7,054 bases of DNA from Alphaproteobacteria bacterium (GTDB taxonomy: Bacteria > Pseudomonadota > Alphaproteobacteria > BOG-932 > Roseiterribacteraceae). Where the stretch lies: the NCBI GenBank assembly GCA_903970575.1, contig CAJCJC010000173.1:1-7054 (forward strand). Direction: 5' to 3'. The translations under genes were made by a program, and so were the position numbers. The stretch's first letter is position 1; each line of letters begins with the position of its first letter. Shown here in pieces: positions 1-6,315 of the stretch. The notes under the pieces were generated by a model. That model was not told the origin of the DNA. It worked only from the letters and a program-made list of their open reading frames with translations, and did no database searches.

Positions 1-234
1 TCCGGCGCCACCTGGGTGTCGATCCACCATGGCGGCGGCGTCGGCATCGGCTACTCGCAGCATTCGGGCGTCGTCATCGTCGCCGACGGCACTGATGACG
101 CCGCCCGCCGGATCAGGCGGGTTCTCACGAATGATCCCGCCACCGGCGTCATGCGCCATGTGGACGCCGGCTATGACATCGCCATCGATTGCGCGCGGGA
201 GCAGGGGTTGAATCTTCCGATGATGGCGCGGTGA
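1..234 (+). CDS. hutU: Urocanate hydratase, C-terminal end (5' truncated by window)
   Basis: Only the last 77 codons are present; the frame is open from base 1. Urocanate hydratase is the NAD+-dependent cytosolic enzyme that converts urocanate to imidazolonepropionate, the second step of histidine degradation. The assignment rests on the C-terminal block: a glycine/histidine-rich segment [15 protein letters not shown] (visible residues 9-23), then [23 protein letters not shown], and an ending in [11 protein letters not shown], all characteristic of the family's C terminus. The stop codon lies inside the start of the next gene (GTGA, 231-234), which implies translational coupling. The substrate-binding and most NAD-binding regions lie outside the window, so thiourocanate hydratase or another paralogue cannot be excluded from this fragment alone. 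Confidence 0.93.
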   Translation, partial: SGATWVSIHHGGGVGIGYSQHSGVVIVADGTDDAARRIRRVLTNDPATGVMRHVDAGYDIAIDCAREQGLNLPMMAR

Positions 235-1244
235 GTTCCCACCCCCCGATCTATATCGATTTTCTGAACGGCCTCGACATCGCGGCGCTCGCCATAACCG
301 ACGCGGAGATTCTGGCCGCCGTCGAATCCGGCCTTGCCGCGCAGGGCAGGGGGGAGACGGTGATCGAACCCCGCGTGCATCTGACGCCGGACCCGCATGT
401 CCACGGCCATTTCAACGTGCTGCGCGGCGCCATCGGCGCGTCCGTCAATCTCGCGGGCGTCAAGATCGTCGGTGACTATGTCGACAACTATAAACAGGGA
501 CTGCCGTCCGAGATGGCGGTCCTGACCCTCTTCGATCCCACGACCGGGATGCCCCGCGCCCTCCTGGACGCCACAGCCATTACCGATATGCGCACCGGCG
601 CGATGACCGCCATCGGCGCGAAACACCTGGCGCGCAAGGGCGGCAAGATTTTGGGCCATATCGGCGCGCGCGGCACCGCTTACTGGAACGTACGTCTGCT
701 CGATAAACTGTTCGATTTCGATGAAATCCGCGTCCATTCCCGCCGACCGGAAAGCCGAGAGGCCTTCGCCGACCGGCTGTCCGTCGATCTTGGCAAGCCT
801 GTCGCGGTAACGACCGACTGGGAGTCGACGGTGCGCGGGGCGGACATCGTGGTCGAGGCATCCCGCCTGACCGAACCCGCGCCCTTGCTCAAAACCGAAT
901 GGATCAAACCCGGCGCCTTCGTCGTCCCCTACGGCACGATGAGCGCGGTCGAGCTGTCGTTGACCGACATCATGAGCAAGCTCGTGGTCGACGATTGGGG
1001 CCAATGCCGCCAGGGTCCGCTCGGCGCTCTCCGCCCCCATGTCGAGGCCGGCAAGCTCACCGAAGCAACGCTTCACGCTGAACTTGGCCAGATCGTGGCA
1101 GGGCTTAAGCCGGGCCGCGAACGCGAGGACGAGACCATCCTGTTCTGGCATCGCGGCCTGTCGCTGTCCGATATCGCCCTTGGCCACGCGATGCTCGAAA
1201 AAGCCAAGCGGCTCGATATCGGCCAACGCCTCAGATTCGCATGA
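231..1244 (+). CDS. Ornithine cyclodeaminase / mu-crystallin family protein, atypical NAD-binding loop
   Basis: A 337-residue protein of the ornithine cyclodeaminase/mu-crystallin family, which includes NAD(P)-dependent cyclodeaminases, ketimine reductases and amino-acid dehydrogenases. Family blocks seen: EPRVHL (about 46-51), VKIVGDY (77-83), the [25 protein letters not shown] stretch (100-124), the Rossmann segment starting [10 protein letters not shown] (141-150), [10 protein letters not shown] (226-235), LVVDDW (251-256) and a C-terminal GL-SDIALG segment. The GTG at 231 is chosen as start because it overlaps the hutU stop as GTGA and gives a normal family length; an in-frame TTG at 189 would add 14 unconserved residues. 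Two oddities: the usual GxGxxA dinucleotide loop reads GARGTA, and the segment that carries a catalytic Asp in ornithine cyclodeaminase reads GTMSAVEL. True ornithine cyclodeaminase activity is therefore doubtful. The substrate is unknown. Confidence 0.85.
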   Translation: MSSHPPIYIDFLNGLDIAALAITDAEILAAVESGLAAQGRGETVIEPRVHLTPDPHVHGHFNVLRGAIGASVNLAGVKIVGDYVDNYKQGLPSEMAVLTLFDPTTGMPRALLDATAITDMRTGAMTAIGAKHLARKGGKILGHIGARGTAYWNVRLLDKLFDFDEIRVHSRRPESREAFADRLSVDLGKPVAVTTDWESTVRGADIVVEASRLTEPAPLLKTEWIKPGAFVVPYGTMSAVELSLTDIMSKLVVDDWGQCRQGPLGALRPHVEAGKLTEATLHAELGQIVAGLKPGREREDETILFWHRGLSLSDIALGHAMLEKAKRLDIGQRLRFA

Positions 1245-2050
1245 CTTCTTATATCGCCAACGCGCGCATGTACGCGGTCGCCCCCGGCGCCGCGGCCGCC
1301 TGGAAGAACCTCTTCGCCTGGTTGGCGGACGCCAGCGGCGTGGAGCTTCAGGTTATCGATCACGCCTTTCCGGCCGCGCTCGACAATTTATGGAATCGCC
1401 CCGATCTCGGCGCCGCCTTCATGTGCGGCTGGCCTTATGCGCGCCGCGCCGAAAAGCCCAAACTGGTCGCGGCGCCCATCCCTGCCGCCGTCCGTTACGG
1501 CGGCGAACCCGTCTATTTCACCGATCTGGTCGTCCGCGCCGATTCGCCCTTCCAGACCCTGGCCGATACGTTCGGCCATCGCCTCGCCTACACCGCGACC
1601 GGCTCCCACTCCGGCTTCAACGCCCAGCGTTTCCACCTCGCCAGCCGTTATGGCGCCGAAAAGCACTATCCGCCCTGGGTCGGCCCCTACGTCACCCCCC
1701 GCAAGATCGTCGAAGCCCTGCTTGCGGGCGAAGCCGATATCGGTCCGCTCGACAGCTTCGCCCATGATTTGATGCGCCGACATGCTCCTGAATTAATGGC
1801 CGGCATCCGCACCCTCGAAACCACCGACGCCGCCCCCATCCCCGCCCTGATCGCCAGCCCCGCCACGCCCGACGCCATCGTTGAACGTCTTCGCGCCGCC
1901 TTGCTGTCCGTCGGAGACCGTCCGGAGCTTGCCGATATGCGCGACCAACTCTGCCTGTCCGGTTTCGGCCTCACCCATCCCGCCGATTACCAAGTGACCC
2001 TGGACCGCGCGGCGGCCGCTGAAGCCTCCGGTCATGGCGTTCCCGTTTGA
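1241..2050 (+). CDS. PhnD-like substrate-binding-fold protein, no signal peptide
   Basis: A 269-residue protein resembling the phosphate/phosphite/phosphonate-type periplasmic binding proteins (PhnD-like, type 2 periplasmic binding fold). Supporting blocks are LWNRPDLGAAFMCGWPYA (about 50-67), a hinge-like VYFTDLVVRADSPFQTLAD stretch (91-109), GSHSGFNAQR (121-130), and GEADIGPLDSFAHD (163-176). The start ATG overlaps the previous stop as ATGA, so it should be translationally coupled to the cyclodeaminase-family gene; no convincing Shine-Dalgarno is seen. The N terminus ([13 protein letters not shown]) has no basic n-region, hydrophobic core or lipobox, so the protein is predicted to be cytosolic, and no permease or ATPase gene adjoins it here. 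It may be a cytosolic ligand binder or an enzyme built on this fold rather than a transporter component. The ligand is unknown. Confidence 0.75.
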   Translation: MTSYIANARMYAVAPGAAAAWKNLFAWLADASGVELQVIDHAFPAALDNLWNRPDLGAAFMCGWPYARRAEKPKLVAAPIPAAVRYGGEPVYFTDLVVRADSPFQTLADTFGHRLAYTATGSHSGFNAQRFHLASRYGAEKHYPPWVGPYVTPRKIVEALLAGEADIGPLDSFAHDLMRRHAPELMAGIRTLETTDAAPIPALIASPATPDAIVERLRAALLSVGDRPELADMRDQLCLSGFGLTHPADYQVTLDRAAAAEASGHGVPV

Positions 2051-2070
2051 AATGGCTTAAATTCACAATG

Positions 2071-2098
2071 GTTTCGGAGCGAAACGGCTTATTTTTTT
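2071..2098 (+). terminator. Possible weak Rho-independent terminator after the hut-linked genes
   Basis: A perfect 6-bp inverted repeat, GTTTCG (2071-2076) and CGAAAC (2080-2085), encloses a 3-nt loop. It lies 20 nt after the stop of the PhnD-like gene, and a run of seven T follows at 2092-2098. The 6-nt gap between stem and T-run and the modest stem make it a weak terminator. Because it sits just upstream of the toxin-antitoxin-like pair, it could equally be an operator for that pair. Confidence 0.4.
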
Positions 2099-2110
2099 AG
2101 CGGAACAGCG

Positions 2111-2350
2111 ATGACGACATCGATCGAGCGGATAATCGAAACGACGGCTGGCCAAGTCACCGCGGAGTTGCGCCGTTTAGGCGTTTCCGATCATCAGCAT
2201 GTGACGATTATGGTTGATGCCGATGATTGGCTTCAGAAGGCGCGTGAGGCGTCCCGTCCTTTAGTGATCGCGACCGGATTGAGCGACGACGCCATCGACC
2301 GGATGATCAAGCAAGCCCAGCGAGAGGTTGCGGATCAGATCGAAGGATGA
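2111..2350 (+). CDS. Small protein, putative antitoxin of a PIN-type module
   Basis: A 79-residue acidic protein that I do not recognise as a named antitoxin family. It has an N-terminal stretch predicted helical (IERIIETTAGQVTAELRRLGV, about 5-25), a short hydrophobic strand (HVTIMVD, 30-36) and a charged C-terminal region (LSDDAIDRMIKQAQREVADQIEG). The antitoxin call comes from context: it is the small gene immediately before a PIN-domain toxin, their start and stop overlap as ATGA (2347-2350), and antitoxin-first order is typical of type II modules. A GGA about 6 nt before the ATG (in AGCGGAACAGCG) is a weak ribosome-binding site. The C-terminal part is the likely toxin-binding segment, by analogy only. 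Confidence 0.7.
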   Translation: MTTSIERIIETTAGQVTAELRRLGVSDHQHVTIMVDADDWLQKAREASRPLVIATGLSDDAIDRMIKQAQREVADQIEG

Positions 2351-2754
2351 GGGTCGTTGTCGACACGAATGTTTTCGTAAGCGCCGCTCTCAAATCCAAC
2401 TCTTTCCCGCGTATCGCCGTAAGTTGGATCGACCGTCACGCCATCCTTCTGAAATCGGTATTTACCGAAAAAGAAGTCTTGCTCGTTCTGCAACGCCCCC
2501 GTCTGGCGGCCATCACGGCTACATTCTATCGCGACGATCTTGCGAAGATGCTGCAAAAAGCGGAACTGGTTGCGGTTAAGGAGCGCATTAAGGCATGCCG
2601 CGACCCAACGGATGACAAGTTTCTTGAACTTGCGGTGAACGGCCGCGCGGACCTTATCCTGTCGGGCGACGCCGACCTGCTCATGCTCAATCCTTTTCGA
2701 TCGATCCCGATCGTCTCGCCGGCGACGTTCGTTCAGGCCGCCGTCAGGAATTAG
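2347..2754 (+). CDS. PIN-domain toxin (COG1569-type ribonuclease)
   Basis: A 135-residue single-domain PIN protein of the type annotated as putative toxin component of a toxin-antitoxin system. PIN toxins are Mg2+-dependent ribonucleases. The acidic set is intact: D6 in VVVDTNVFVSA, E43 in the SVFTEKEVLLVLQRPRL block, D86 and D89 in CRDPTDDKFLELA (84-96), and D108 and D110 in LILSGDADLL (103-112). The C-terminal IPIVSPATF strand (120-128) matches the family's usual end, so the protein is full length and probably catalytically competent. It starts inside the stop codon of the upstream gene (ATGA), so its output should be coupled to antitoxin translation. Its TAG stop shares TTAG (2751-2754) with the convergent membrane-protein gene. 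The RNA target cannot be read from the sequence. Confidence 0.88.
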   Translation: MRVVVDTNVFVSAALKSNSFPRIAVSWIDRHAILLKSVFTEKEVLLVLQRPRLAAITATFYRDDLAKMLQKAELVAVKERIKACRDPTDDKFLELAVNGRADLILSGDADLLMLNPFRSIPIVSPATFVQAAVRN

Positions 2755-3140
2755 AACGCGGCAGCGCTATCCCTATTTTGCCCCGCCCGCTTTTGCCGAC
2801 GCCACAGGACGAAACCAACCATCATTTCGCCGATTCCCACAAGAAAAATCAGGGCAAACGTCCAAAACACCAAGGCCCGTAACCCGGCGAATTGACTGGA
2901 AGCCCTAACGATCGCCGGAAGCACAAAGCCAAAAGCGATCAAGTTCCAGAATATTATGCCGGCTCCGGCATAAATTAGAGCGATCGAATTGCGGCGGCGC
3001 GGTTGGTTGTAGTACCGAATCCATGAATAATTCGCACGACCGGCCATCTTAAATACGCGCCAACCGAGCAAAGCGATAGCCGGAACCATCACCGCGATGA
3101 GGACAAACCGACCATAATATAAAACAGCCGTATCATGCAT
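2751..3140 (-). CDS. Small hypothetical membrane protein, three predicted helices
   Basis: A 129-residue protein that I do not recognise. Three hydrophobic segments are clear: about residues 9-30, 52-78 and 88-113. The loop between helices 1 and 2 is basic (KMAGRANYSWIRYYNQPRRRN) and the tail after helix 3 is basic (WRRQKR), which under the positive-inside rule predicts N terminus out, loop in, C terminus in. No catalytic motif or signal-peptide cleavage site is seen. The hydrophobic pattern and sensible topology support a real gene over a chance frame. It lies 80 nt downstream of pgl on the same strand and converges on the PIN toxin, overlapping its stop by 4 nt. An AGGG 11 nt before the ATG is a poor ribosome-binding site. 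Whether it is transcribed by read-through from pgl or from its own promoter is not visible. Confidence 0.68.
   Translation of the reverse strand: MHDTAVLYYGRFVLIAVMVPAIALLGWRVFKMAGRANYSWIRYYNQPRRRNSIALIYAGAGIIFWNLIAFGFVLPAIVRASSQFAGLRALVFWTFALIFLVGIGEMMVGFVLWRRQKRAGQNRDSAAAF
2954..2973. repeat. 20-bp near-perfect palindrome inside the membrane-protein gene
   Basis: Arms TTATGCCGG (2954-2962) and CCGGCATAA (2965-2973) are perfect reverse complements around a central CT. As RNA this would fold as an 8-bp stem with a 4-nt loop. It lies in the coding region for the second membrane segment (LIYAGAGII), where Ala-Gly-Ala-Gly codons partly explain the GC core, so coincidence is possible. No other copy was noticed in the window. 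Confidence 0.5.
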
Positions 3141-3220
3141 CGGACCGCGCCCTGGCAGTTACCTAACGATAAATACCACGGGGCTGAGGCGTTCACTAGC
3201 GATTAGTTAGGCAACGCCCA
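3141..3220 (-). other. Intergenic gap between pgl and the membrane-protein gene
   Basis: An 80-nt non-coding stretch less GC-biased than its right flank. It contains a 6-bp inverted repeat (GGCGTT at 3188-3193, AACGCC at 3213-3218) with a long 19-nt loop and no following T-run on the minus strand, so it is not a convincing terminator for the pgl operon. A TATTTAT stretch on the minus strand near 3170-3177 could be part of a promoter for the membrane-protein gene, but no good -35 element at normal spacing was found. Confidence 0.3.
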
Positions 3221-3937
3221 TCACCCCGCCGCGGCCTTGTCCGCGAACACGTACAACTCTCCGCTCGGTTTCAGGCGCGACGCCGGCAAGCTTGAATCTC
3301 CCTTGAGGAAGCGCCCCAGAATTTCTCGTTTACCATCGCCGTCCACCAGGAATGCGACGGCGCGGCTGCTTTCCAGCGTGGGGTAGGTAAGGGTGATGCG
3401 GGGCTCGTCCTTGGCCCCGATCACGGCGGCGGCCCATCGGACGCGTTCGGCGAGCACCTGCGTTCCCGGAAACAGAGACGCGGTATGTCCGTCCGCCCCC
3501 AGCCCCAACAGCGTGACATCGAACAGCGGCCCAGCCAGATCGAGTTGGTCCGAGCCATAGAAGCGCTGCAGATTCGCCTCATAGAGCGCCGCCGATCGCT
3601 GCGGCGTCATTCCCTCGGTGGGCACGGCGTGCACGTTTTCGAGCGGGACCGGCGCCTTGGACAGCATCGCATCCCACACCATTCGATAATTGCTGAGCTT
3701 GTCCGCTTGCGGCACGAAGCGCTCGTCGCCCCAGAACCAATGGACCCTGTCCCACGGCAGGCGCGCCATAAACGGCGCCTGGGCCAGCAATTCATAGAGG
3801 GCGCGTGGCGTTGTTCCACCGGCCAGGGACACCGCGAAAGCTCCTTGCTTGGCGAGCGCCTTTTCGACGAGCCAATCCGCCACGCGCAGGGCCAAAGCCG
3901 CCGGGTCGGGCGATACGATCAGACGTCGTTCGGTCAT
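3221..3937 (-). CDS. pgl: 6-phosphogluconolactonase (DevB type)
   Basis: A 238-residue cytosolic hydrolase that opens 6-phosphoglucono-delta-lactone to 6-phosphogluconate, the second step of the oxidative pentose phosphate pathway. Motifs in order: SLAGGTTPRALYELLA (37-52, phosphate-binding loop), VHWFWGDERFVP (65-76), SNYRMVWDAML (82-92), the GLGADGHTASLFPG signature (145-158) carrying the likely catalytic His151, RITLTYPTLESSRAVAFLV (180-198), and LPASRL (217-222). Length is normal for the family. The ATG overlaps the stop of the upstream HAD gene as ATGA (3934-3937), and a GGAG at 3945-3948 lies 7 nt upstream, which supports this start. It is the last clear member of the gnd-zwf-HAD-pgl unit. 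Confidence 0.96.
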   Translation of the reverse strand: MTERRLIVSPDPAALALRVADWLVEKALAKQGAFAVSLAGGTTPRALYELLAQAPFMARLPWDRVHWFWGDERFVPQADKLSNYRMVWDAMLSKAPVPLENVHAVPTEGMTPQRSAALYEANLQRFYGSDQLDLAGPLFDVTLLGLGADGHTASLFPGTQVLAERVRWAAAVIGAKDEPRITLTYPTLESSRAVAFLVDGDGKREILGRFLKGDSSLPASRLKPSGELYVFADKAAAG

Positions 3938-4782
3938 GCCGCCGCTCCATCCCGGTTCAGTAGAAAATTCTCAACCGCCTTGGCGAAGCCGTCCGCTTCG
4001 TTCGTGTCGGTCACCCGCTTCGCCTCGGATTTGACATCGCCATCCGCGTTGCCCATCGCGATGCTAAGGCCGCTCTTTCGGAACATCGGAACGTCGTTCC
4101 GCATGTCGCCGATGGTCGCGATTTCCTCGGCCGGGATCGACAATAGCCTGGAGAGCGTGCCAACCAGCGTTCCCTTATTGGCGTCCGGATGGGTCACGTC
4201 GATGAAAAAGCTCTGCGAGCGCGTCGCCGACGCTTGGCTACCCAGCGCGGAAGACAGCTCTTCGTTGCACCTACTTATCGCCGCCGGGTCGTCGCCGACC
4301 GCCACCAGCTTGCCGACATGGTTCAGCGCGTCGCCGAAATCCTGAACCGCCTTGGCGGGAAAGCTGAGCGTGAACTCCTCCCGCGCCACATGTGGCGCGG
4401 ACAGGTCACGCACCAGCCACTCCGTCTCCGTGTAAACCCACCCGTCCATGCCGTGCGCCAGGATGATCCGCATCGCCTCTTTCGCCGCCTCGGGCGATAG
4501 AAGCAGGCTTTCCACGATCGACATGTCGGGTCGGAACAGCGTTCCTCCGTTAAAACCGCCGATCGGTAATGTCAGGTGAAGCGGGGCGATCAGCTTCACC
4601 AGTCCGCGCGGCGGCCTGCTACTGGTCACTGTGAACTGAATGCCCATCTCGCTCAGACTCTCGACCGCGGCGATGGCCCTCGGCGTCAATACCTTGTCAT
4701 GGGTGACCAGTGTTCCGTCGACATCCGACAGCAGCAGGGAAATCTTTCCCGTCCACGGCGATAGATGGTCATTCGGCGGCAT
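3934..4782 (-). CDS. Cof-type HAD-IIB family phosphatase, substrate unknown
   Basis: A 282-residue haloacid-dehalogenase superfamily hydrolase. All four HAD motifs are visible: motif I DVDGT (20-24, nucleophile D20 and acid D22), motif II TSSR (53-56), motif III K203 in DANKGTLVGTL, and motif IV GDMRNDVPMF (225-234, metal-binding D226 and D230). The insert between motifs II and III (about 70-195), beginning PIGGFNGG, matches the large C2-type cap of Cof-like phosphatases, which usually act on sugar phosphates or related small phosphomonoesters. The start overlaps the zwf stop by 14 nt and has GGAAG 7 nt upstream (4790-4794). Its stop overlaps pgl. Location between zwf and pgl suggests a role with hexose- or gluconate-phosphates, such as metabolite repair or overflow control, but this is inference only. 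Confidence 0.9.
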   Translation of the reverse strand: MPPNDHLSPWTGKISLLLSDVDGTLVTHDKVLTPRAIAAVESLSEMGIQFTVTSSRPPRGLVKLIAPLHLTLPIGGFNGGTLFRPDMSIVESLLLSPEAAKEAMRIILAHGMDGWVYTETEWLVRDLSAPHVAREEFTLSFPAKAVQDFGDALNHVGKLVAVGDDPAAISRCNEELSSALGSQASATRSQSFFIDVTHPDANKGTLVGTLSRLLSIPAEEIATIGDMRNDVPMFRKSGLSIAMGNADGDVKSEAKRVTDTNEADGFAKAVENFLLNRDGAAA

Positions 4783-6313
4783 TTGACAGCTTCCAGTCCG
4801 GCCCGCGATCGATGCGGCGCCAGCGCCGGTGGTCCCGTTTGATCAGCGCCGTGGCTTCATCCGGCCCGGAACTGCCGGCGGGGTAGGTTGGCAGCTTGAC
4901 CTTTCCCGCTTTCGCCCACGCATCTAGTATCGGCTGAACGATGCGCCAGCCACCCTCGATATTGTCGGCGCGCTGGAACAGCGATGCGTCGCCCTTCATG
5001 CAGTCATAGATAAGCGTTTCGTATCCGGTGCTCGGCGTCGATTTGAAATAATCCTTATAGTTGAACCGCATCTCCACGCCGCCGATATGCACCGTGGGCC
5101 CGGGCACCTTGGCGCTCAGCCGCAGCGTTACCCCCTCGTCCGGCTGCACATGGATGATCAGGTCGTTCTGCGGCAGACTGTCGACCGGCGTGTCGCGAAA
5201 CATCGCGAACGGCGCTTGTTTGAACTGGATGGCGACTTCGGTCTGGCGCTTGGCGAGCGCCTTGCCGGTGCGCAGATAGAACGGAACGCCGGCCCAGCGC
5301 CAATTATCGATGCTCAGCTTCATGGCCACATAGGTCTCGGTCGCCGAATCCGGGGCCACATTCGGCTCTTTCAGGTAATCCGCCACATGCTTGCCGCCGA
5401 CATCGCCCGCCGCGTATTGGGCGCGCACCACGTTGCGCGCCACATCCTCCGGTCGATAGATCTGCACCGCGTCCAGCACCTTCGCCTTCTCGGTCCGCAC
5501 CGCATCGGCGTTGAACCGTGTCGGCGGCTCCATCGCGGTCATGGTCAGCAATTGGCACAGATGGTTCGGCACCATGTCGCGGAGCGCGCCGGTGGAATCA
5601 TAGAACTTGCCGCGCGTTTCCACCCCCACGGTCTCGGCCACCGTGATCTGGACATGGTCGATATGATCCCGGTTCCAAAGCGGCTCGAAAATGCCGTTGG
5701 CGAACCGGAACATCATGATGTTCTGGACCGTCTCCTTGCCCAGATAATGGTCTATCCTGAATATCTGGTCTTCGCTCAGCACCGCCTGTAGCCGACGATT
5801 GAGTTCCTCGGCCGATGGCAGGTCGGTGCCGAATGGCTTCTCCACGATCACGCGTCGCCACGGCCCGGTATCGTCATGGGTGACAAGCCCCGCCCGACCC
5901 AACTGCTCGACGATCGGCGCGAAGGCCGGCGCCGGCGTCGCGAGGTAGAAAAGAACGTTCCCCTCCGTGCCGTGCTCCTTATTGGCCTTTTCGAGCAGGG
6001 CTTTCAGCGCGTCATAGCCGGCGGGATCTTCAAAGCCGCTTTTGACGTAATGCATCCGCTTCAGCAGCCAGTCCCGGTCGGCGGCCACCAATTTGCTCTT
6101 GCTGAACTCCGCGAGTCCCTTGCCGATTTCCGCGCGAAAGCTTTGATCGTCCAGATCGGTGCGCGCGAAGCCGATCATCGCGAAATTCTCGGGCATCAGC
6201 TTCGAACGGCGCAAATGGTAAAGCGCCGGCGTTAGCAATCGTTTGGTCAGATCGCCGGCCCCGCCGAAAATGACCAGCGCGCAGGGCGGCGCGGGTTGGG
6301 TTCTATCGTCCAT
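4769..6313 (-). CDS. zwf: Glucose-6-phosphate 1-dehydrogenase
   Basis: A 514-residue cytosolic enzyme oxidising glucose-6-phosphate to 6-phosphogluconolactone with reduction of NAD(P)+. Motifs: N-terminal cofactor loop FGGAGDLTKR (16-25), EKPFG (158-162), the signature RIDHYLGKE (186-194, substrate-binding Lys193), the YDSTGALRDMVPNHL block (238-252) with catalytic His251, and YLRTGKALAKRQTEVAIQFK further on. In RDMVPNHL a Pro stands where many homologues have Gln. Length is close to the family norm. The ATG at 6313 is preferred over an in-frame GTG at 6319 because a perfect GGAGG (6320-6324) lies 6 nt before the ATG but directly abuts the GTG. It begins 2 nt after the gnd stop and overlaps the HAD gene by 14 nt, so the genes are operonic. 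Confidence 0.97.
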   Translation of the reverse strand: MDDRTQPAPPCALVIFGGAGDLTKRLLTPALYHLRRSKLMPENFAMIGFARTDLDDQSFRAEIGKGLAEFSKSKLVAADRDWLLKRMHYVKSGFEDPAGYDALKALLEKANKEHGTEGNVLFYLATPAPAFAPIVEQLGRAGLVTHDDTGPWRRVIVEKPFGTDLPSAEELNRRLQAVLSEDQIFRIDHYLGKETVQNIMMFRFANGIFEPLWNRDHIDHVQITVAETVGVETRGKFYDSTGALRDMVPNHLCQLLTMTAMEPPTRFNADAVRTEKAKVLDAVQIYRPEDVARNVVRAQYAAGDVGGKHVADYLKEPNVAPDSATETYVAMKLSIDNWRWAGVPFYLRTGKALAKRQTEVAIQFKQAPFAMFRDTPVDSLPQNDLIIHVQPDEGVTLRLSAKVPGPTVHIGGVEMRFNYKDYFKSTPSTGYETLIYDCMKGDASLFQRADNIEGGWRIVQPILDAWAKAGKVKLPTYPAGSSGPDEATALIKRDHRRWRRIDRGPDWKLSNAAE

Positions 6314-6315
6314 GG

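Noticed and set aside
189..230. Upstream TTG start for the cyclodeaminase-family gene
   Set aside because: It would overlap hutU by 46 nt and add 14 residues with no family similarity. The GTG at 231 gives the classic GTGA coupling and a normal length.
171..1226. A 351-codon minus-strand open frame opposite the cyclodeaminase-family gene
   Set aside because: It mirrors a gene with clear family motifs almost codon for codon, its translation shows no recognisable domain, and long antisense frames are expected in high-GC coding DNA.
1039..1767. A 242-codon plus-strand frame overlapping two real genes
   Set aside because: Its translation is a low-complexity Arg/Pro/Ser-rich product typical of a shifted reading of GC-rich genes, and it crosses the well-supported ATGA junction at 1241.
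2062..2093. A sigma70-like promoter for the toxin-antitoxin pair (TTCACA with an AT-rich stretch downstream)
   Set aside because: No acceptable -10 hexamer lies 16-18 nt from the TTCACA; the AT-rich part is better explained as the T-run after the hairpin.
3188..3218. Inverted repeat as a terminator for the pgl operon
   Set aside because: The arms are only 6 bp, the loop is 19 nt, and no T-run follows on the minus strand.
3485..4345. A 286-codon plus-strand frame opposite pgl and the HAD gene
   Set aside because: It spans the junction of two motif-rich genes on the other strand, and its product is Arg/His/Ser-rich without a recognisable domain.
5087..5791. A 234-codon plus-strand frame opposite zwf
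   Set aside because: It lies fully within zwf, which carries all its signature motifs; the His/Arg-rich product is a shadow.
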